Shown piece by piece: positions 34,420-44,127 of a stretch of 64,000 bases of DNA. The notes below the pieces were generated by a model. That model was not told the origin of the DNA, did not search any database, and saw only the letters and a program-made list of their open reading frames with translations. Source of the DNA: Thermostichus lividus PCC 6715 (GTDB lineage: Bacteria; Cyanobacteriota; Cyanobacteriia; Thermosynechococcales; Thermosynechococcaceae); NCBI RefSeq assembly GCF_002754935.1, contig NZ_CP018092.1:744001-808000 (forward strand), in the 5' to 3' direction. Position numbers and translations under genes: made by a program. Numbering within the stretch: position 1 is the stretch's first letter; the number at the start of each line of letters is the position of its first letter.

Positions 34420-35810
34420 GCAAGAGCCGATATCATTGCCTGTAGCTTTAGGAGGATTTCCTGCCACTCTCGCTCTGGCTCGGAGCCTTTGACAATTCCC
34501 GCTCCTGCAAATAAATGGGCGTACTGTCCCTGGAGGTGGGCGGAGCGAATCCCCACAATAAATTCACCTTCCCCTTGAGGGGTTACCCAGCCGAGGGGAG
34601 CGGCATAGCCATGACGGTCAAACTGTTCTAAATGGCTTAGCCAGTATCGTGCCGTGGCGCGGGGGTAGCCCGCCACTGCGGGCGTGGGGTGCAGAGCCGC
34701 AACAATCTCTAGGATATGGATGGGTTGGCAAACCCGTGCCTGAATCAGCGTTTGTAGATGCTGAATATTGCTCAATTCTAAGATCCGTGGCTCTGTGGAA
34801 AATTCACAGGTCATCCCCATCTGATCTAGGGTTTGGCAGAGAAACTCAACAATGACCTGATGCTCATGTCGCTCTTTGGGGCTATGGTACAGTCCGTGGC
34901 GTAGGGTTTGGTCTTCGTGATCGGTTTGTCCGCGAGGGCGCGACCCTGCAAGGGCATCTGCCCAAAGCAAGCCATCCCCGATGCTCACCAGTCGCTCTGG
35001 GCTGGCCCCTAAAAAAACATCCTGCCAATTGGAGCCGACGCTAAAGACGTAACAATTGCGGTACTGCTGGCGTAGGTTTTGCAGGGTGCCTAGCCAGTTA
35101 AAGCCAGTAGGGTGCTCAATGGTTGTGGTACAGGCAAGAACCAGTTTTTCTAGCAGCCCCTCGTCTAAGAGTTTGAGGGCACGGTTGACGCCGATGATGA
35201 AGGACTGTGATTGCTCTGCTAGGGAGGGAAGGGCGATCGCCAGTGGCGGGGGGGACGATACAGGTGTTTCAAGGACACTGGCCAGCGTGCTCCACAGCAA
35301 TTGCCAGTCCTGCCACAGGGATACCTCAGAGCTGCTCAACCCGTCGAGGCGACCGTTTAGCGTTAGGAAGGCGTGGCCTTGGCGTTGAATAATTTGCCAG
35401 CGGGGTAAAAAAGCTCGGTTCATGGCGGTGGTCGCAGCATCCCGGAAGGCGAACTGGCAGAACACCCGTGGTTCCGCAGGGGCAGCCGCCCAAATATGGT
35501 TGAGGGTCTGTTCACTAAAGCCTTGGAGGGCTTGAAACCGCTGCTCTCCAGTGGCTACAGTAGCCGCAACTCGCCCACAGGCGGCAACAATCTCTCCGGG
35601 GTGAGGTTGCTCAATGTAAAAGTGATCCGTTTGGCCACTTGCGTGCATCAGTGCGGCCATAACTCTTAGGGGATCAATGGCCGGTAATGCTGCCCCAACG
35701 CTAAGGAACTGACATCCGGCTTGCTGGGCAGCCGCTATCACCCCACTGACATAGGTACAAAAGTCATGCTCAGACCATAGGTCAAAGGTGGGTGGCAGCG
35801 AAACGGGCAT
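34416..35810 (-). CDS. menF: Isochorismate synthase
   Basis: 464 residues of the chorismate-utilising family. The C-terminal catalytic half has KLVLACTTTIEHP, LGASPERLVSIGDG, ADALAGSRPRG, FSTEPRILELSNIQHL, AALHPTPAVAGYPR and EFIVGIRSAHLQG. The substitution pattern (LV.A near the active-site Lys, HPTPAV) fits isochorismate synthase rather than anthranilate synthase. In cyanobacteria it starts phylloquinone synthesis for photosystem I. ATG 35810; no other men gene is adjacent. Confidence 0.9.
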   Translation of the reverse strand: MPVSLPPTFDLWSEHDFCTYVSGVIAAAQQAGCQFLSVGAALPAIDPLRVMAALMHASGQTDHFYIEQPHPGEIVAACGRVAATVATGEQRFQALQGFSEQTLNHIWAAAPAEPRVFCQFAFRDAATTAMNRAFLPRWQIIQRQGHAFLTLNGRLDGLSSSEVSLWQDWQLLWSTLASVLETPVSSPPPLAIALPSLAEQSQSFIIGVNRALKLLDEGLLEKLVLACTTTIEHPTGFNWLGTLQNLRQQYRNCYVFSVGSNWQDVFLGASPERLVSIGDGLLWADALAGSRPRGQTDHEDQTLRHGLYHSPKERHEHQVIVEFLCQTLDQMGMTCEFSTEPRILELSNIQHLQTLIQARVCQPIHILEIVAALHPTPAVAGYPRATARYWLSHLEQFDRHGYAAPLGWVTPQGEGEFIVGIRSAHLQGQYAHLFAGAGIVKGSEPEREWQEILLKLQAMISALA

Positions 35811-35990
35811 AACCAGACAAAAACGGCAGGATTGCCCTTACATTTTCCCCTTGGCGGGGAACCTTTGGCAAAGTTCTTGGCAACAGCTTGCCGGCTTACT
35901 CCTACCGGTGTCCTAGACGGAGAACCGTCTGCTGATTATCCTAGAGATTGAGATCAGCATTCGCCGAACGTTATCGCTCATGAGGAAATA

Positions 35991-36401
35991 ATGGCTAAGG
36001 TGATAAAAACCGATGCGCAATGGCAGGCTCAGTTAACCCCTGAGCAATTTTACGTAACCCGCAAAAAAGGGACTGAGCGAGCCTTTACGGGCTGCTATTG
36101 GAACAACAAACAACCCGGTCTTTACCGCTGCGTCTGTTGTGGCACCCCGCTATTTCGCTCTGATACCAAGTATGATTCTGGGAGTGGTTGGCCGAGCTTT
36201 TGGCAGCCTGTTGATCCCCAGTCAATTCGTCTGGAGCAGGATCTGTCCCATGGGATGGTGCGTACTGAAGTGTTGTGCAATACCTGTGATGCGCACCTTG
36301 GCCATGTGTTTGAGGATGGTCCGCCCCCTACAGGGTTGCGTTACTGCATTAATTCAGCCTCCCTAGAGTTTGTTGCTGAATCAGCCGGTGCTTCTAGCTA
36401 G
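35991..36401 (+). CDS. msrB: Peptide methionine (R)-S-oxide reductase
   Basis: 136-residue repair enzyme reducing Met-R-sulfoxide. The zinc site is Cys47/Cys50 (RCVCCG) and Cys96/Cys99 (CNTCDAH). The GSGWPSFW segment binds substrate and Cys119 in [11 protein letters not shown] is catalytic. ATG 35991 with GAGGAAATA upstream. It precedes the histidine kinase gene by 30 bp. Confidence 0.95.
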   Translation: MAKVIKTDAQWQAQLTPEQFYVTRKKGTERAFTGCYWNNKQPGLYRCVCCGTPLFRSDTKYDSGSGWPSFWQPVDPQSIRLEQDLSHGMVRTEVLCNTCDAHLGHVFEDGPPPTGLRYCINSASLEFVAESAGASS

Positions 36402-36431
36402 ACCGTTCTTGGCTGCTGGAGTTCTCCACTG

Positions 36432-38624
36432 ATGAGCAAGGGGCTGGAGCAACTGCAACGTCTAAACCGCATTTTAGTGCAACTGGCGCGGCGACAGCAG
36501 TTCCAAGAGGATAGCTTCGAGCAATTGCTCCAAGATGTCCTGAGTACCAGTGCCCGTAGCCTGAATGTGGAGCGGGTGAGCCTGTGGTTTTATACAGGCG
36601 ATCGCCAAGAGATTGAGTGTGTCCAGTTATTTCAACACTCTGCCCACGTGTTTACAGCAGGCATGACGCTGGCGGCAGCGGACTATCCGCAGTATTTCAC
36701 AGCACTGCAGCAGGAGCGCACCATTACCGCAGACGATGCAAGGAGTGATCCCCGTACACAGGAGTTTTGCACAGCGTACTTAGACCCTTTGGGCATTACC
36801 TCCCTCTTGGATGTGCCCATTTGGGTTGAAGGCAGAATGGTGGGTATTCTCTGCCATGAGCATATTGGTACTGCCCGCCAATGGACAGTGGCCGAAGAGC
36901 AGTTTGCTGCCTCCCTTGCGGATTTGGTGTCCCTTGCCATTGAAACCCGCGAGCGTCATCGCACCCTTGCGGCACTAGAGCAAAGCGAAGCCCGCCTTGC
37001 AAGTTTCTTTCAGGCCACCTCTGAGGCGGTGATTATCCACGAGCAGGGGCAAATTGTGGATCTCAACACGGCGGCGGAACAACTGTTTGGCTACACCAGT
37101 GCTGAGTTGGTGGGGCAGTCGGTCTTGGTGCTCACCCATCCCACGTCGCAGCAATTGATTTTAGATCGAATCCGCGCCCCCCGTGAGCAGCCCTTTGAAG
37201 CATTGGCTCGCACAAAAAGCGGTGAAACCCTGATTGTGGAAGTACAGGGCAAATGGATTACCTACCAAGGTCGCCGAGCGCGGGTGGTGGGGGTGCGCGA
37301 TATTACCCAGCGGAAACTGGCGGAGCAGAGTGTGCAAATGGCGGCACAACGCCAACATCTCCTTGCGGAAATTGCCCTGCGTATTCGCAAAACCCTCGAC
37401 CTGCCAGATATTTTGCGGACAACGGTGCTCGAAGTCCGCAATTACCTCCAAAGCGATCGCGTCTTTATTGCCTGCCTCAACCTTGGCTCCGGCCAAATTC
37501 GCATTGTCGCTGCGGCCATGGCACCGGAGTGGGAGACTCATTTAGAATTACTGCTGCACAATGGTCACTACCGCACGTGGCTGTTGCACACCAGTCAATC
37601 GATTTCTTGCCAGCCCCTCCCCGACGATGATCCTGCCCTAGGGGAGCTATATCGTCAGCATCATATTCAGTCTTGTCTATTAATTCCAATTCAACACGAT
37701 TATTTGGGCGATCGCGTGCTTTTGGGGGTGCATCAGTGCAGTGCACCCCGACAATGGCAACCCTACGAACAGCAGTTTCTAGAGCAATTGGCTACCCAAG
37801 TGGCGATCGCCCTGCAACAGGCAGAACTGTACCAACAGCTTGCGGCACTGAATGCGAATTTAGAATACCAAGTGGCGGAGCGCACAGAGCAGTTACAGCA
37901 AAAGATGCGGGAACTGGAGGAACTCAACCACCTCAAAGACGTGTTTTTGCACGCGGTGTCCCACGATTTGCGCACCCCCGTCATGGGAACGATGATGCTA
38001 CTCAATCACCTGTTGCACTCCCAAACTGGCGATAGTGTGGTTGTGCCCCGCGCGACGATTGAGCGCATTCACCAGAGCCAACAACGGCAACTTAACCTTG
38101 TAGAAACCCTTTTACACATCCACCTAGACAACAACCAGTCACTGCCGCTGCAATGCACCCCGACCTCTGTGGCCACCCTGCTGGAGCAGGTGTTAATTGA
38201 CTTAAAACCGTTATTGGAAAAAAATAATACCCAGGTTCAGCAGCAGGTCAGTGACACCCTACCGCCTGCCAAGGTGGATCCTGAGCAATTGCGCCGGGTC
38301 TATGAAAACCTGATTACCAATGCCCTCAAGCATAATCCTCCGGGACTGACCCTCAGCTTTGGGGCGATCGCCAAGGACGGGATGCTCTACTGCACCGTTG
38401 CAGATAATGGGGTCGGCATTCAGCCCGAACAGCGTCCCCATCTCTTTGACCTGTACTACCGGGGTGCTGCGGCTCACCACCGTACAGGCATTGGCCTAGG
38501 GCTTTACCTGTGTCGGCAAATTATCACTGCCCATGGCGGCGATATTGGCGTTGAGAGTACCCCGCCTCAAGGGGCATGCTTCTGGTTTAGCGTACCGCTG
38601 GCTGACGCGTCAGACTTTATATAA
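36432..38624 (+). CDS. Hybrid-sensor histidine kinase, GAF-PAS-GAF-HisKA-HATPase
   Basis: 730 residues, soluble. GAF1 is about residues 25-172, PAS about 190-300, GAF2 about 320-465, a coiled coil about 465-505, HisKA with phospho-acceptor His511 in VSHDLRTP, and HATPase from about 615 with ENLITNALKH, ADNGVGI and GIGLGLYL. GAF2 lacks the Cys-His or DxCF motifs of bilin-binding phytochrome-type domains, so a light-sensing role is not supported. No response-regulator gene is nearby, so the partner is unknown. ATG 36432 lies just after msrB, possibly the same transcript. Confidence 0.9.
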   Translation: MSKGLEQLQRLNRILVQLARRQQFQEDSFEQLLQDVLSTSARSLNVERVSLWFYTGDRQEIECVQLFQHSAHVFTAGMTLAAADYPQYFTALQQERTITADDARSDPRTQEFCTAYLDPLGITSLLDVPIWVEGRMVGILCHEHIGTARQWTVAEEQFAASLADLVSLAIETRERHRTLAALEQSEARLASFFQATSEAVIIHEQGQIVDLNTAAEQLFGYTSAELVGQSVLVLTHPTSQQLILDRIRAPREQPFEALARTKSGETLIVEVQGKWITYQGRRARVVGVRDITQRKLAEQSVQMAAQRQHLLAEIALRIRKTLDLPDILRTTVLEVRNYLQSDRVFIACLNLGSGQIRIVAAAMAPEWETHLELLLHNGHYRTWLLHTSQSISCQPLPDDDPALGELYRQHHIQSCLLIPIQHDYLGDRVLLGVHQCSAPRQWQPYEQQFLEQLATQVAIALQQAELYQQLAALNANLEYQVAERTEQLQQKMRELEELNHLKDVFLHAVSHDLRTPVMGTMMLLNHLLHSQTGDSVVVPRATIERIHQSQQRQLNLVETLLHIHLDNNQSLPLQCTPTSVATLLEQVLIDLKPLLEKNNTQVQQQVSDTLPPAKVDPEQLRRVYENLITNALKHNPPGLTLSFGAIAKDGMLYCTVADNGVGIQPEQRPHLFDLYYRGAAAHHRTGIGLGLYLCRQIITAHGGDIGVESTPPQGACFWFSVPLADASDFI

Positions 38625-38668
38625 ATTACTTATATAAATTTATATAGACTTTAACTTATATAGACTTT
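38613..38668 (+). repeat. AT-rich tandem-like repeats at the end of the kinase gene
   Basis: Two similar units, ACTTTATATAAATT (from 38614) and ACTTATATAAATT (38628-38640), are followed by two copies of TATATAGACTTT (38641-38652 and 38657-38668). The kinase stop codon (38622-38624) lies in the first unit. Confidence 0.65.
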
Positions 38669-38969
38669 GCCTCTAGTTATACACAACGTCACCCTTGACA
38701 AAGTCATGCAAAAACGGGAAACTTTAGGCCAAATCAATGTTTTTCTACAGCTTTGATGTAAAATGTCCAGCTAGGGTCTCTCATTGTTTTAGTCCCCAAT
38801 TTGCTTTGGACACTTGTGCATAATGTCGCAGCCTCCTGCGCAAATTAGGATGTTGAAACACGAGATAGAATCTGGACATTAGCTTATTCTTTTGCTAATC
38901 CTTTTTGGCAAAAGAAGTCGGTTGTATTTTACCAACTCATAAATTTATTGGGAGCAATGGTGAGTCGTT
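38669..38969 (+). other. sepF upstream region with a 9-bp hairpin
   Basis: About 300 bp with no gene. TTCTTTTGC (38887-38895) and GCAAAAGAA (38908-38916) form a perfect 9-bp stem with a 12-nt loop about 55 bp before the sepF start. No T-run follows, so it is not an ordinary terminator. Promoter elements were not clear. Confidence 0.5.
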
Positions 38970-39530
38970 ATGTTGGGCAAACTACGTGACCTGATGGGTC
39001 TCACGCCAGACGGTGAAATCTATGACGAGGAATATCCTGACCCGTCAGTCGCTACAGGCACAAGTACACTGACGTTGGAATCACCCACAGAGTCAGGGTC
39101 AATGTCGCGTCCAACATTGGGTCACCATCCTGAGCCATCGCCTTCTCCTAGGATGGAGACTGCCTCTACCGGGTCAAATGTTATTGGTATGCCGAATGCA
39201 GGACGATGGTGGGGCGCCGTGGCAGAGGTCATTGTCATGCAACCCCGCAGCTTTAGCGAAATGCCAGAGGTGATCAAAGCCCTCAAAGAACGCAAATCAG
39301 TGGTGTTGAACTTGACCTTAATGGAAGCAGATCAAGCCCAGCGGTCAGTGGATTTTGTTGCCGGTGCCACATTTACGATTGATGGTCACCAAGAACGCAT
39401 TGGTGAAAGTATCTTTCTGTTTACCCCCAACTGTGTCCAAGTGAGTACGCAGGTGGGAGGGGTGCGTCCAGCTACAGCACCGGTGGCCGCTTCCCCTTGG
39501 GATCTCCAGTCGCAGCCCCGCAGTGCCTAG
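38970..39530 (+). CDS. sepF: Cell division protein SepF
   Basis: 186 residues: an N-terminal amphipathic membrane-binding helix ([11 protein letters not shown]), an acidic then Ser/Pro-rich linker, and the C-terminal SepF domain (about 85-165) with [22 protein letters not shown] and the [17 protein letters not shown] loop. SepF tethers FtsZ rings to the membrane and is essential in many cyanobacteria (Cdv2). ATG 38970. The stop overlaps the proC GTG start by 8 nt. Confidence 0.93.
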   Translation: MLGKLRDLMGLTPDGEIYDEEYPDPSVATGTSTLTLESPTESGSMSRPTLGHHPEPSPSPRMETASTGSNVIGMPNAGRWWGAVAEVIVMQPRSFSEMPEVIKALKERKSVVLNLTLMEADQAQRSVDFVAGATFTIDGHQERIGESIFLFTPNCVQVSTQVGGVRPATAPVAASPWDLQSQPRSA

Positions 39531-40326
39531 TTCCTACTCCCTCGGTATCCTTGGTTGTGGTCGCATGGCAGAAGCCATGCTATCGCGGCTGCTTGCCAAC
39601 GGCTATGGGGCAAATCAGGTCATTGTGTCGGCGCGATCGCCTGAGCGGCAAGCCTATCTCCATAGCACCTACGGCGTGACGGTGGCCAGTAATTCTGACG
39701 TTGCCGCTGCCCACACGGTTATCTTAGCTGTTAAGCCGCAGGTCTTTAGCGAGATTGAATCAGAGCTGGCAGATAGCTCTGTTGTGCAGCATCCCGGTAC
39801 AGTCCTCTCGATCATGGCGGGGATTCCCAGTGCGCGGCTTCGTCGCCTGTTTCCCCAGCGGCTCACGTTTCGAGCGATGCCAAACACCCCCGCCCAAGTG
39901 GGAGCCGGCGTCATTGCCCTTGCTACCGACAGTGCCGCCACCGAAGCAGAGGTGGTGGCCGTTAAAGAGCTGTTGAGTGTTCTTGGGGAGGTGGTGGTGC
40001 TCAGAGAAAACCAGATGGATGCGGTCACTGCTCTTTCGGGGTCTGGGCCTGCGTTCATTGCCCTCATTGTTGAAGCACTCTGTGATGCTGGCGTGGCGGT
40101 TGGCCTGTCGCGATCGCTGACACAAACGCTAGTTTATGGCACAATAGCAGGCACAGTGAAATTACTCGACGAGCGCGAGATCCATCCGGCGCAACTCAAA
40201 GACGCAGTGACCAGCCCGGCGGGTACCACCATTGCGGGGATTGAGGTGCTAGAAACGGCTGGCGTGCGCGGAACCCTAATCCAAACCGTAAAAGCAGCCT
40301 ATCAGCGTGCCCAAGCCCTCAACTGA
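39523..40326 (+). CDS. proC: Pyrroline-5-carboxylate reductase
   Basis: 267-residue NAD(P)H enzyme for the last step of proline synthesis. The Rossmann motif is [14 protein letters not shown], followed by [21 protein letters not shown] and the signature [18 protein letters not shown]. It starts at GTG 39523 inside the end of sepF, an arrangement commonly seen in cyanobacteria, so the two genes are translationally linked. Confidence 0.95.
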   Translation: MPSSYSLGILGCGRMAEAMLSRLLANGYGANQVIVSARSPERQAYLHSTYGVTVASNSDVAAAHTVILAVKPQVFSEIESELADSSVVQHPGTVLSIMAGIPSARLRRLFPQRLTFRAMPNTPAQVGAGVIALATDSAATEAEVVAVKELLSVLGEVVVLRENQMDAVTALSGSGPAFIALIVEALCDAGVAVGLSRSLTQTLVYGTIAGTVKLLDEREIHPAQLKDAVTSPAGTTIAGIEVLETAGVRGTLIQTVKAAYQRAQALN

Positions 40327-40333
40327 ATTGCCT

Positions 40334-40810
40334 ATGACCAACCCCCACGCGAGCCCTGACCCTGATCCCCCACCCATCGAGGGTCTGGATGTCAAGGTGG
40401 TATTTATTTACTATTTCGCTTGGGTCACAGCCATTACTGCTTTTACCACGAGCCACGTTTTTCACTGGAGCCTATTGTCGCCCTTTCCCTACCGTTGGGG
40501 CTTGGCAGTGGGGACTGTTGCTGGCGTGGTGGCGGCCTACTGGAACCATACAACGATGCTGGCGTTACCCCTTGCAAACCCACGACAGCTACCGCGGCAG
40601 TTACAGGTATGGCTGACGGAGCATGGCTATGCCCTTGCAGACGCCAATGAGAATATGCAAATCTATCGCCCTCGGTTTTGGCACACGTGGCTCCACGGCA
40701 CGATTGTTGTAGAATCCCTGAGCGATCGCCTGCGGCTCTATAGTCGCTCTGGCACTATCAAGCAGTTACGGCAGGATTTAGCCAAGGTTCTAGAGGAAGA
40801 CCAACAGTGA
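40334..40810 (+). CDS. Membrane protein of unknown function between proC and dapA
   Basis: 158 residues: a Pro/Asp-rich N-terminus, two hydrophobic helices (about 22-40 and 52-70), and a soluble C-terminal half ([20 protein letters not shown] ... [17 protein letters not shown]) that looks like a small alpha/beta domain. No recognised family. ATG 40334 follows proC by 7 bp. Its stop overlaps the dapA start (TGATG), so it is in the sepF-proC-dapA unit. Confidence 0.75.
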   Translation: MTNPHASPDPDPPPIEGLDVKVVFIYYFAWVTAITAFTTSHVFHWSLLSPFPYRWGLAVGTVAGVVAAYWNHTTMLALPLANPRQLPRQLQVWLTEHGYALADANENMQIYRPRFWHTWLHGTIVVESLSDRLRLYSRSGTIKQLRQDLAKVLEEDQQ

Positions 40811-41697
40811 TGGATTTTGGGCGCGTTATTACGGCAATGATTACACCATTCCGTGCCGATGGCGCGATCGCCTACGATGTTGCTGCAGCACTTGCTGAGC
40901 ACCTTGTGGCGAACGGCTCTGATAGTCTTGTTGTGTGTGGTACAACGGGAGAGTCGCCAACCCTGACATGGGAGGAAGAGTTTCAACTCTTTCAAACCGT
41001 CCAGCAAGCAGTTGCAGGCAAGGCCAAGGTCATTGCGGGAACTGGCTCTAACTCGACCCGCGAGGCCATTCACGCCACCACAAAAGCCGCAGAGTTAGGC
41101 TTAGATGGTGCTCTACTCGTCGTTCCCTACTATAATAAGCCGCCCCAAGAGGGGCTGGAGGCCCATTTCCGGGCGATCGCCACCGCTGTGCCCGAATTTC
41201 CCCTCATGCTCTATAACATTCCTGGACGAACAGGGCAAAACCTGCTACCAGAAACGGTGGTGCGCCTAGCGGAACTGCCCAACATTGTGGCCATCAAAGA
41301 AGCCAGCGGCAACCTAGATCAAGCCAGCGCCCTACGGTCACAATTACCCGACACCTTTCGCATTTACTCCGGTGATGATTCCCTCACCTTGCCCTTACTT
41401 GCCGTTGGTGGTTATGGTGTAGTCAGTGTGGCCAGTCATCTCGTGGGGATTCAACTACAGCACATGATTCAAGCGTATATTCAAGGTAATACTGCCACCG
41501 CCACCGCCCTACACTGTCAACTCCTGCCATTGTTCAAGGCGTTGTTTGTCACGACCAATCCCATTCCCATCAAAGCGGCGCTTGCTCTACAGGGGTGGAG
41601 CGTGGGAGACCCCCGACTGCCTTTAGTGGCCGCCAACGAAGGTGTCATCAACCAGATCAAACCAGTCCTGCTCTCTTTGGGCTTACTCAAACGCTGA
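40810..41697 (+). CDS. dapA: 4-hydroxy-tetrahydrodipicolinate synthase
   Basis: 295-residue TIM-barrel aldolase joining pyruvate and aspartate semialdehyde in lysine/diaminopimelate synthesis. It has [39 protein letters not shown] with the catalytic Tyr, and the Schiff-base Lys in [16 protein letters not shown] 40810 overlaps the preceding stop by one base; GTG 40807 is also possible. It feeds peptidoglycan synthesis together with murC/murB. Confidence 0.95.
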   Translation: MDFGRVITAMITPFRADGAIAYDVAAALAEHLVANGSDSLVVCGTTGESPTLTWEEEFQLFQTVQQAVAGKAKVIAGTGSNSTREAIHATTKAAELGLDGALLVVPYYNKPPQEGLEAHFRAIATAVPEFPLMLYNIPGRTGQNLLPETVVRLAELPNIVAIKEASGNLDQASALRSQLPDTFRIYSGDDSLTLPLLAVGGYGVVSVASHLVGIQLQHMIQAYIQGNTATATALHCQLLPLFKALFVTTNPIPIKAALALQGWSVGDPRLPLVAANEGVINQIKPVLLSLGLLKR

Positions 41698-41772
41698 GTC
41701 CCTAGATCACCAGCGACACGTTTGCGCCATCAAGCTTCTTAGTCATTTCATTCTTCAACTTAAAGGAGACTT

Positions 41773-43524
41773 ATGAGTCAATCCGTTGCTAATGCCGCTC
41801 TGAAAATTATTCCCTTAGGAGGGTTACACGAAATCGGCAAAAACACCTGCGTGTTTGAATACAACGATGAAATTATCCTGCTGGATGCTGGGTTAGCCTT
41901 CCCCACCGATGGTATGCATGGGGTGAACATTGTCCTGCCGGATATGACCTACCTGCGGCAAAACCGCGACAAAATTCAGGGAATGATTGTTACCCACGGC
42001 CACGAAGATCACATTGGCGGTATTGCCTTTCACCTCAAGCAATTTGATATTCCTGTCATCTACGGGCCACGCTTAGCAATGGCGCTACTCCAGGGCAAGC
42101 TTGAAGAGGCAGGGGTGGCCGATCGCACGGAAATTCGCACCGTTCGTCCTAGGGATATGGTGCGCCTTGGCAAAAACTTCTTAGTGGAGTACATCCGCAA
42201 TACGCACTCCATTGCCGATAGTTTCTCGGTGGCCATCCACACCCCCATCGGTGTCATTATCCATACGGGGGATTTTAAGTTTGACTTTACCCCCGTCGAT
42301 GGTGAGTGTTTCGATATTCAGCGCCTAGCCGAACATGGTGAAAAAGGGGTGCTCTGCCTCATTAGTGACTCTACTAATTCCGAAGTTCCTGGCCATACTC
42401 CCTCGGAGCGATCGGTCTTTCCCAATCTAGATCGTGCCTTTAGTCAAGCGGCAGGCCGGATTATCTTTACCACCTTTGCCTCCTCGGTGCATCGCTTAAA
42501 CATGGCCTTAGAACTGGCGCAAAAGTATGGCCGGGTTGTTTCAGTGTTGGGGCGCTCTATGCTGAATGTGATTGCCCACGCGCGACAGTTGGGGTACATC
42601 CACTGCCCCGATAACCTCTTTGTGCCCCTGCATATGATCCACAAGTACCCCGATCACCAAGTGATGTACTTGACCACTGGCTCGCAAGGAGAGCCGCTCT
42701 CGGCTTTGACCCGCATCTCCAAAGGGGAGCACAACAAAATTAAAATTCGCGAAGGCGATACCGTAATTCTCTCGGCGCACCCAATTCCAGGAAACACCAT
42801 TGCGGTGGTGAATATGATTGACCGGCTGATGATGCAAGGGGCTAAGGTAATCTATGGCCGTGAGCAGGGAATTCACGTGTCGGGGCATGCCTGCCAAGAA
42901 GATCAAAAGCTCATGCTGGCCTTGACAAAACCAAAGTTCTTTTTGCCGGTGCACGGTGAGCATCGGATGCTAGTGAAGCATGCCCAAACCGCTCAGAGCA
43001 TGGGGATTCCCCCTGAAAATATGGTGATTATTGATAATGGCGATGTGGTTGAACTCACCCGCGACTCGCTGCGGGTTGTGGATAAGGTACCGGCAGGCAT
43101 TGAGCTGATGGATCGGGGGGGGCTGGTCAAAGCCCATGTCCTGCAAGAGCGTCAGCAGTTAGCGGAAGAAGGCATTATTACTGTAGCCGTTGCGGTAGGC
43201 AGTGATGGCAGTCTGAAAGCGGCGCCAGAAATCCATTTGCGTGGTGTGGTCACCCCCATTGAACCCCCAGCATGGCAAGCATGGGTACACGCGACGGTGG
43301 ATACTGCCCTAAGCGATCGCTGGAGTGAGTATGCTCGCAACGGTGAAGTGGATTGGGCCGGCATCAAAGCACATCTAGAGCGCGAACTGGTGCGTTTAGT
43401 GCGCCGCGAGTTGCAAGGCAATGCCACTGTCTTGTTGTTGTTGCAGCCCATCGAGGTTGAGAGCAGCCCCACGGCGACAACCGGAATTCGTCGCCGCCGC
43501 AGCACGGCTTCCCTTGTGTCCTAA
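41773..43524 (+). CDS. rnj: Ribonuclease J
   Basis: 583-residue metallo-beta-lactamase/beta-CASP ribonuclease with 5'-exonuclease and endonuclease activity in RNA turnover. GGLHEIGKNTCVFEY starts the fold, THGHEDHIGG is the zinc site, and HTGDFKFDFTPVDG, TFASSVHRLNMALE (beta-CASP) and HVSGHACQEDQKLML follow. The C-terminal domain ends in a short basic tail (RRRRSTA). AAGGAG precedes ATG 41773. Single gene, 75 bp after dapA. Confidence 0.95.
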   Translation: MSQSVANAALKIIPLGGLHEIGKNTCVFEYNDEIILLDAGLAFPTDGMHGVNIVLPDMTYLRQNRDKIQGMIVTHGHEDHIGGIAFHLKQFDIPVIYGPRLAMALLQGKLEEAGVADRTEIRTVRPRDMVRLGKNFLVEYIRNTHSIADSFSVAIHTPIGVIIHTGDFKFDFTPVDGECFDIQRLAEHGEKGVLCLISDSTNSEVPGHTPSERSVFPNLDRAFSQAAGRIIFTTFASSVHRLNMALELAQKYGRVVSVLGRSMLNVIAHARQLGYIHCPDNLFVPLHMIHKYPDHQVMYLTTGSQGEPLSALTRISKGEHNKIKIREGDTVILSAHPIPGNTIAVVNMIDRLMMQGAKVIYGREQGIHVSGHACQEDQKLMLALTKPKFFLPVHGEHRMLVKHAQTAQSMGIPPENMVIIDNGDVVELTRDSLRVVDKVPAGIELMDRGGLVKAHVLQERQQLAEEGIITVAVAVGSDGSLKAAPEIHLRGVVTPIEPPAWQAWVHATVDTALSDRWSEYARNGEVDWAGIKAHLERELVRLVRRELQGNATVLLLLQPIEVESSPTATTGIRRRRSTASLVS

Positions 43525-43727
43525 TGAGCAGCATGGCAACCAAATACCATCCAATTAAGGATAGAGTGTTGCATTAGGCTGGGAGCAGCACCTAAGATCC
43601 CCAACTCCCCAATTCGCTAAGATCAAAAAGCTGAAGGATTGAAGGATGCACCACCGTTGTTGCGCTCATACGTCCTGCCCTGAATCCCTAACGGCATAGC
43701 ATAGGTGGGGTACCTCGGAGGTTTTTG

Positions 43728-44117
43728 ATGGAGCCGCCTGTCTTTGAACCCGTCGATCGCGAGGCGTTTACAAATCCCACGTTGCAGCGATTGTGGTTGT
43801 TTGTCTATCTGCTGCCCATTTTTGGCGTGATTCCAGCTCTGTGGCAGTTGAGCCAGCGCAGTGGCGATCGCCATGCTCGGCGAGTCAGTCGCTTAGCGGT
43901 GCTGATGGCCGTGGTCTGGGTGCTGGGGTATGGTCTGCTGAATGGGGCAGCGGCAGCTACGGAACTATCTTCGATCCCCCACGGGGTGGTGCTCTTGGCC
44001 AATAGTGTGTGGGGGTCGGGGTACTTTCTGCTGAATGTTTGGCTGATGGTGCGGCTATGGCGGGGGCGTTCCCTTGAGGTGCCGCTGCTGAGTCGGCTGA
44101 CGAAGTACTTGCCCTAA
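43728..44117 (+). CDS. Three-helix membrane protein, unknown function
   Basis: 129 residues with hydrophobic segments at about 22-42, 58-78 and 92-112, and short basic loops. No family recognised. GGAGG precedes ATG 43728 (TTG 43725 directly before it). It lies 10 bp upstream of the GTPase gene, so a joint membrane role is plausible but not shown. Confidence 0.7.
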   Translation: MEPPVFEPVDREAFTNPTLQRLWLFVYLLPIFGVIPALWQLSQRSGDRHARRVSRLAVLMAVVWVLGYGLLNGAAAATELSSIPHGVVLLANSVWGSGYFLLNVWLMVRLWRGRSLEVPLLSRLTKYLP

Positions 44118-44127
44118 GTCTGCTGCG

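Noticed and set aside
36432-38624. Phytochrome-like or cyanobacteriochrome photoreceptor
   Set aside because: Neither GAF domain has the bilin-binding Cys-His or DxCF motif at the expected place.
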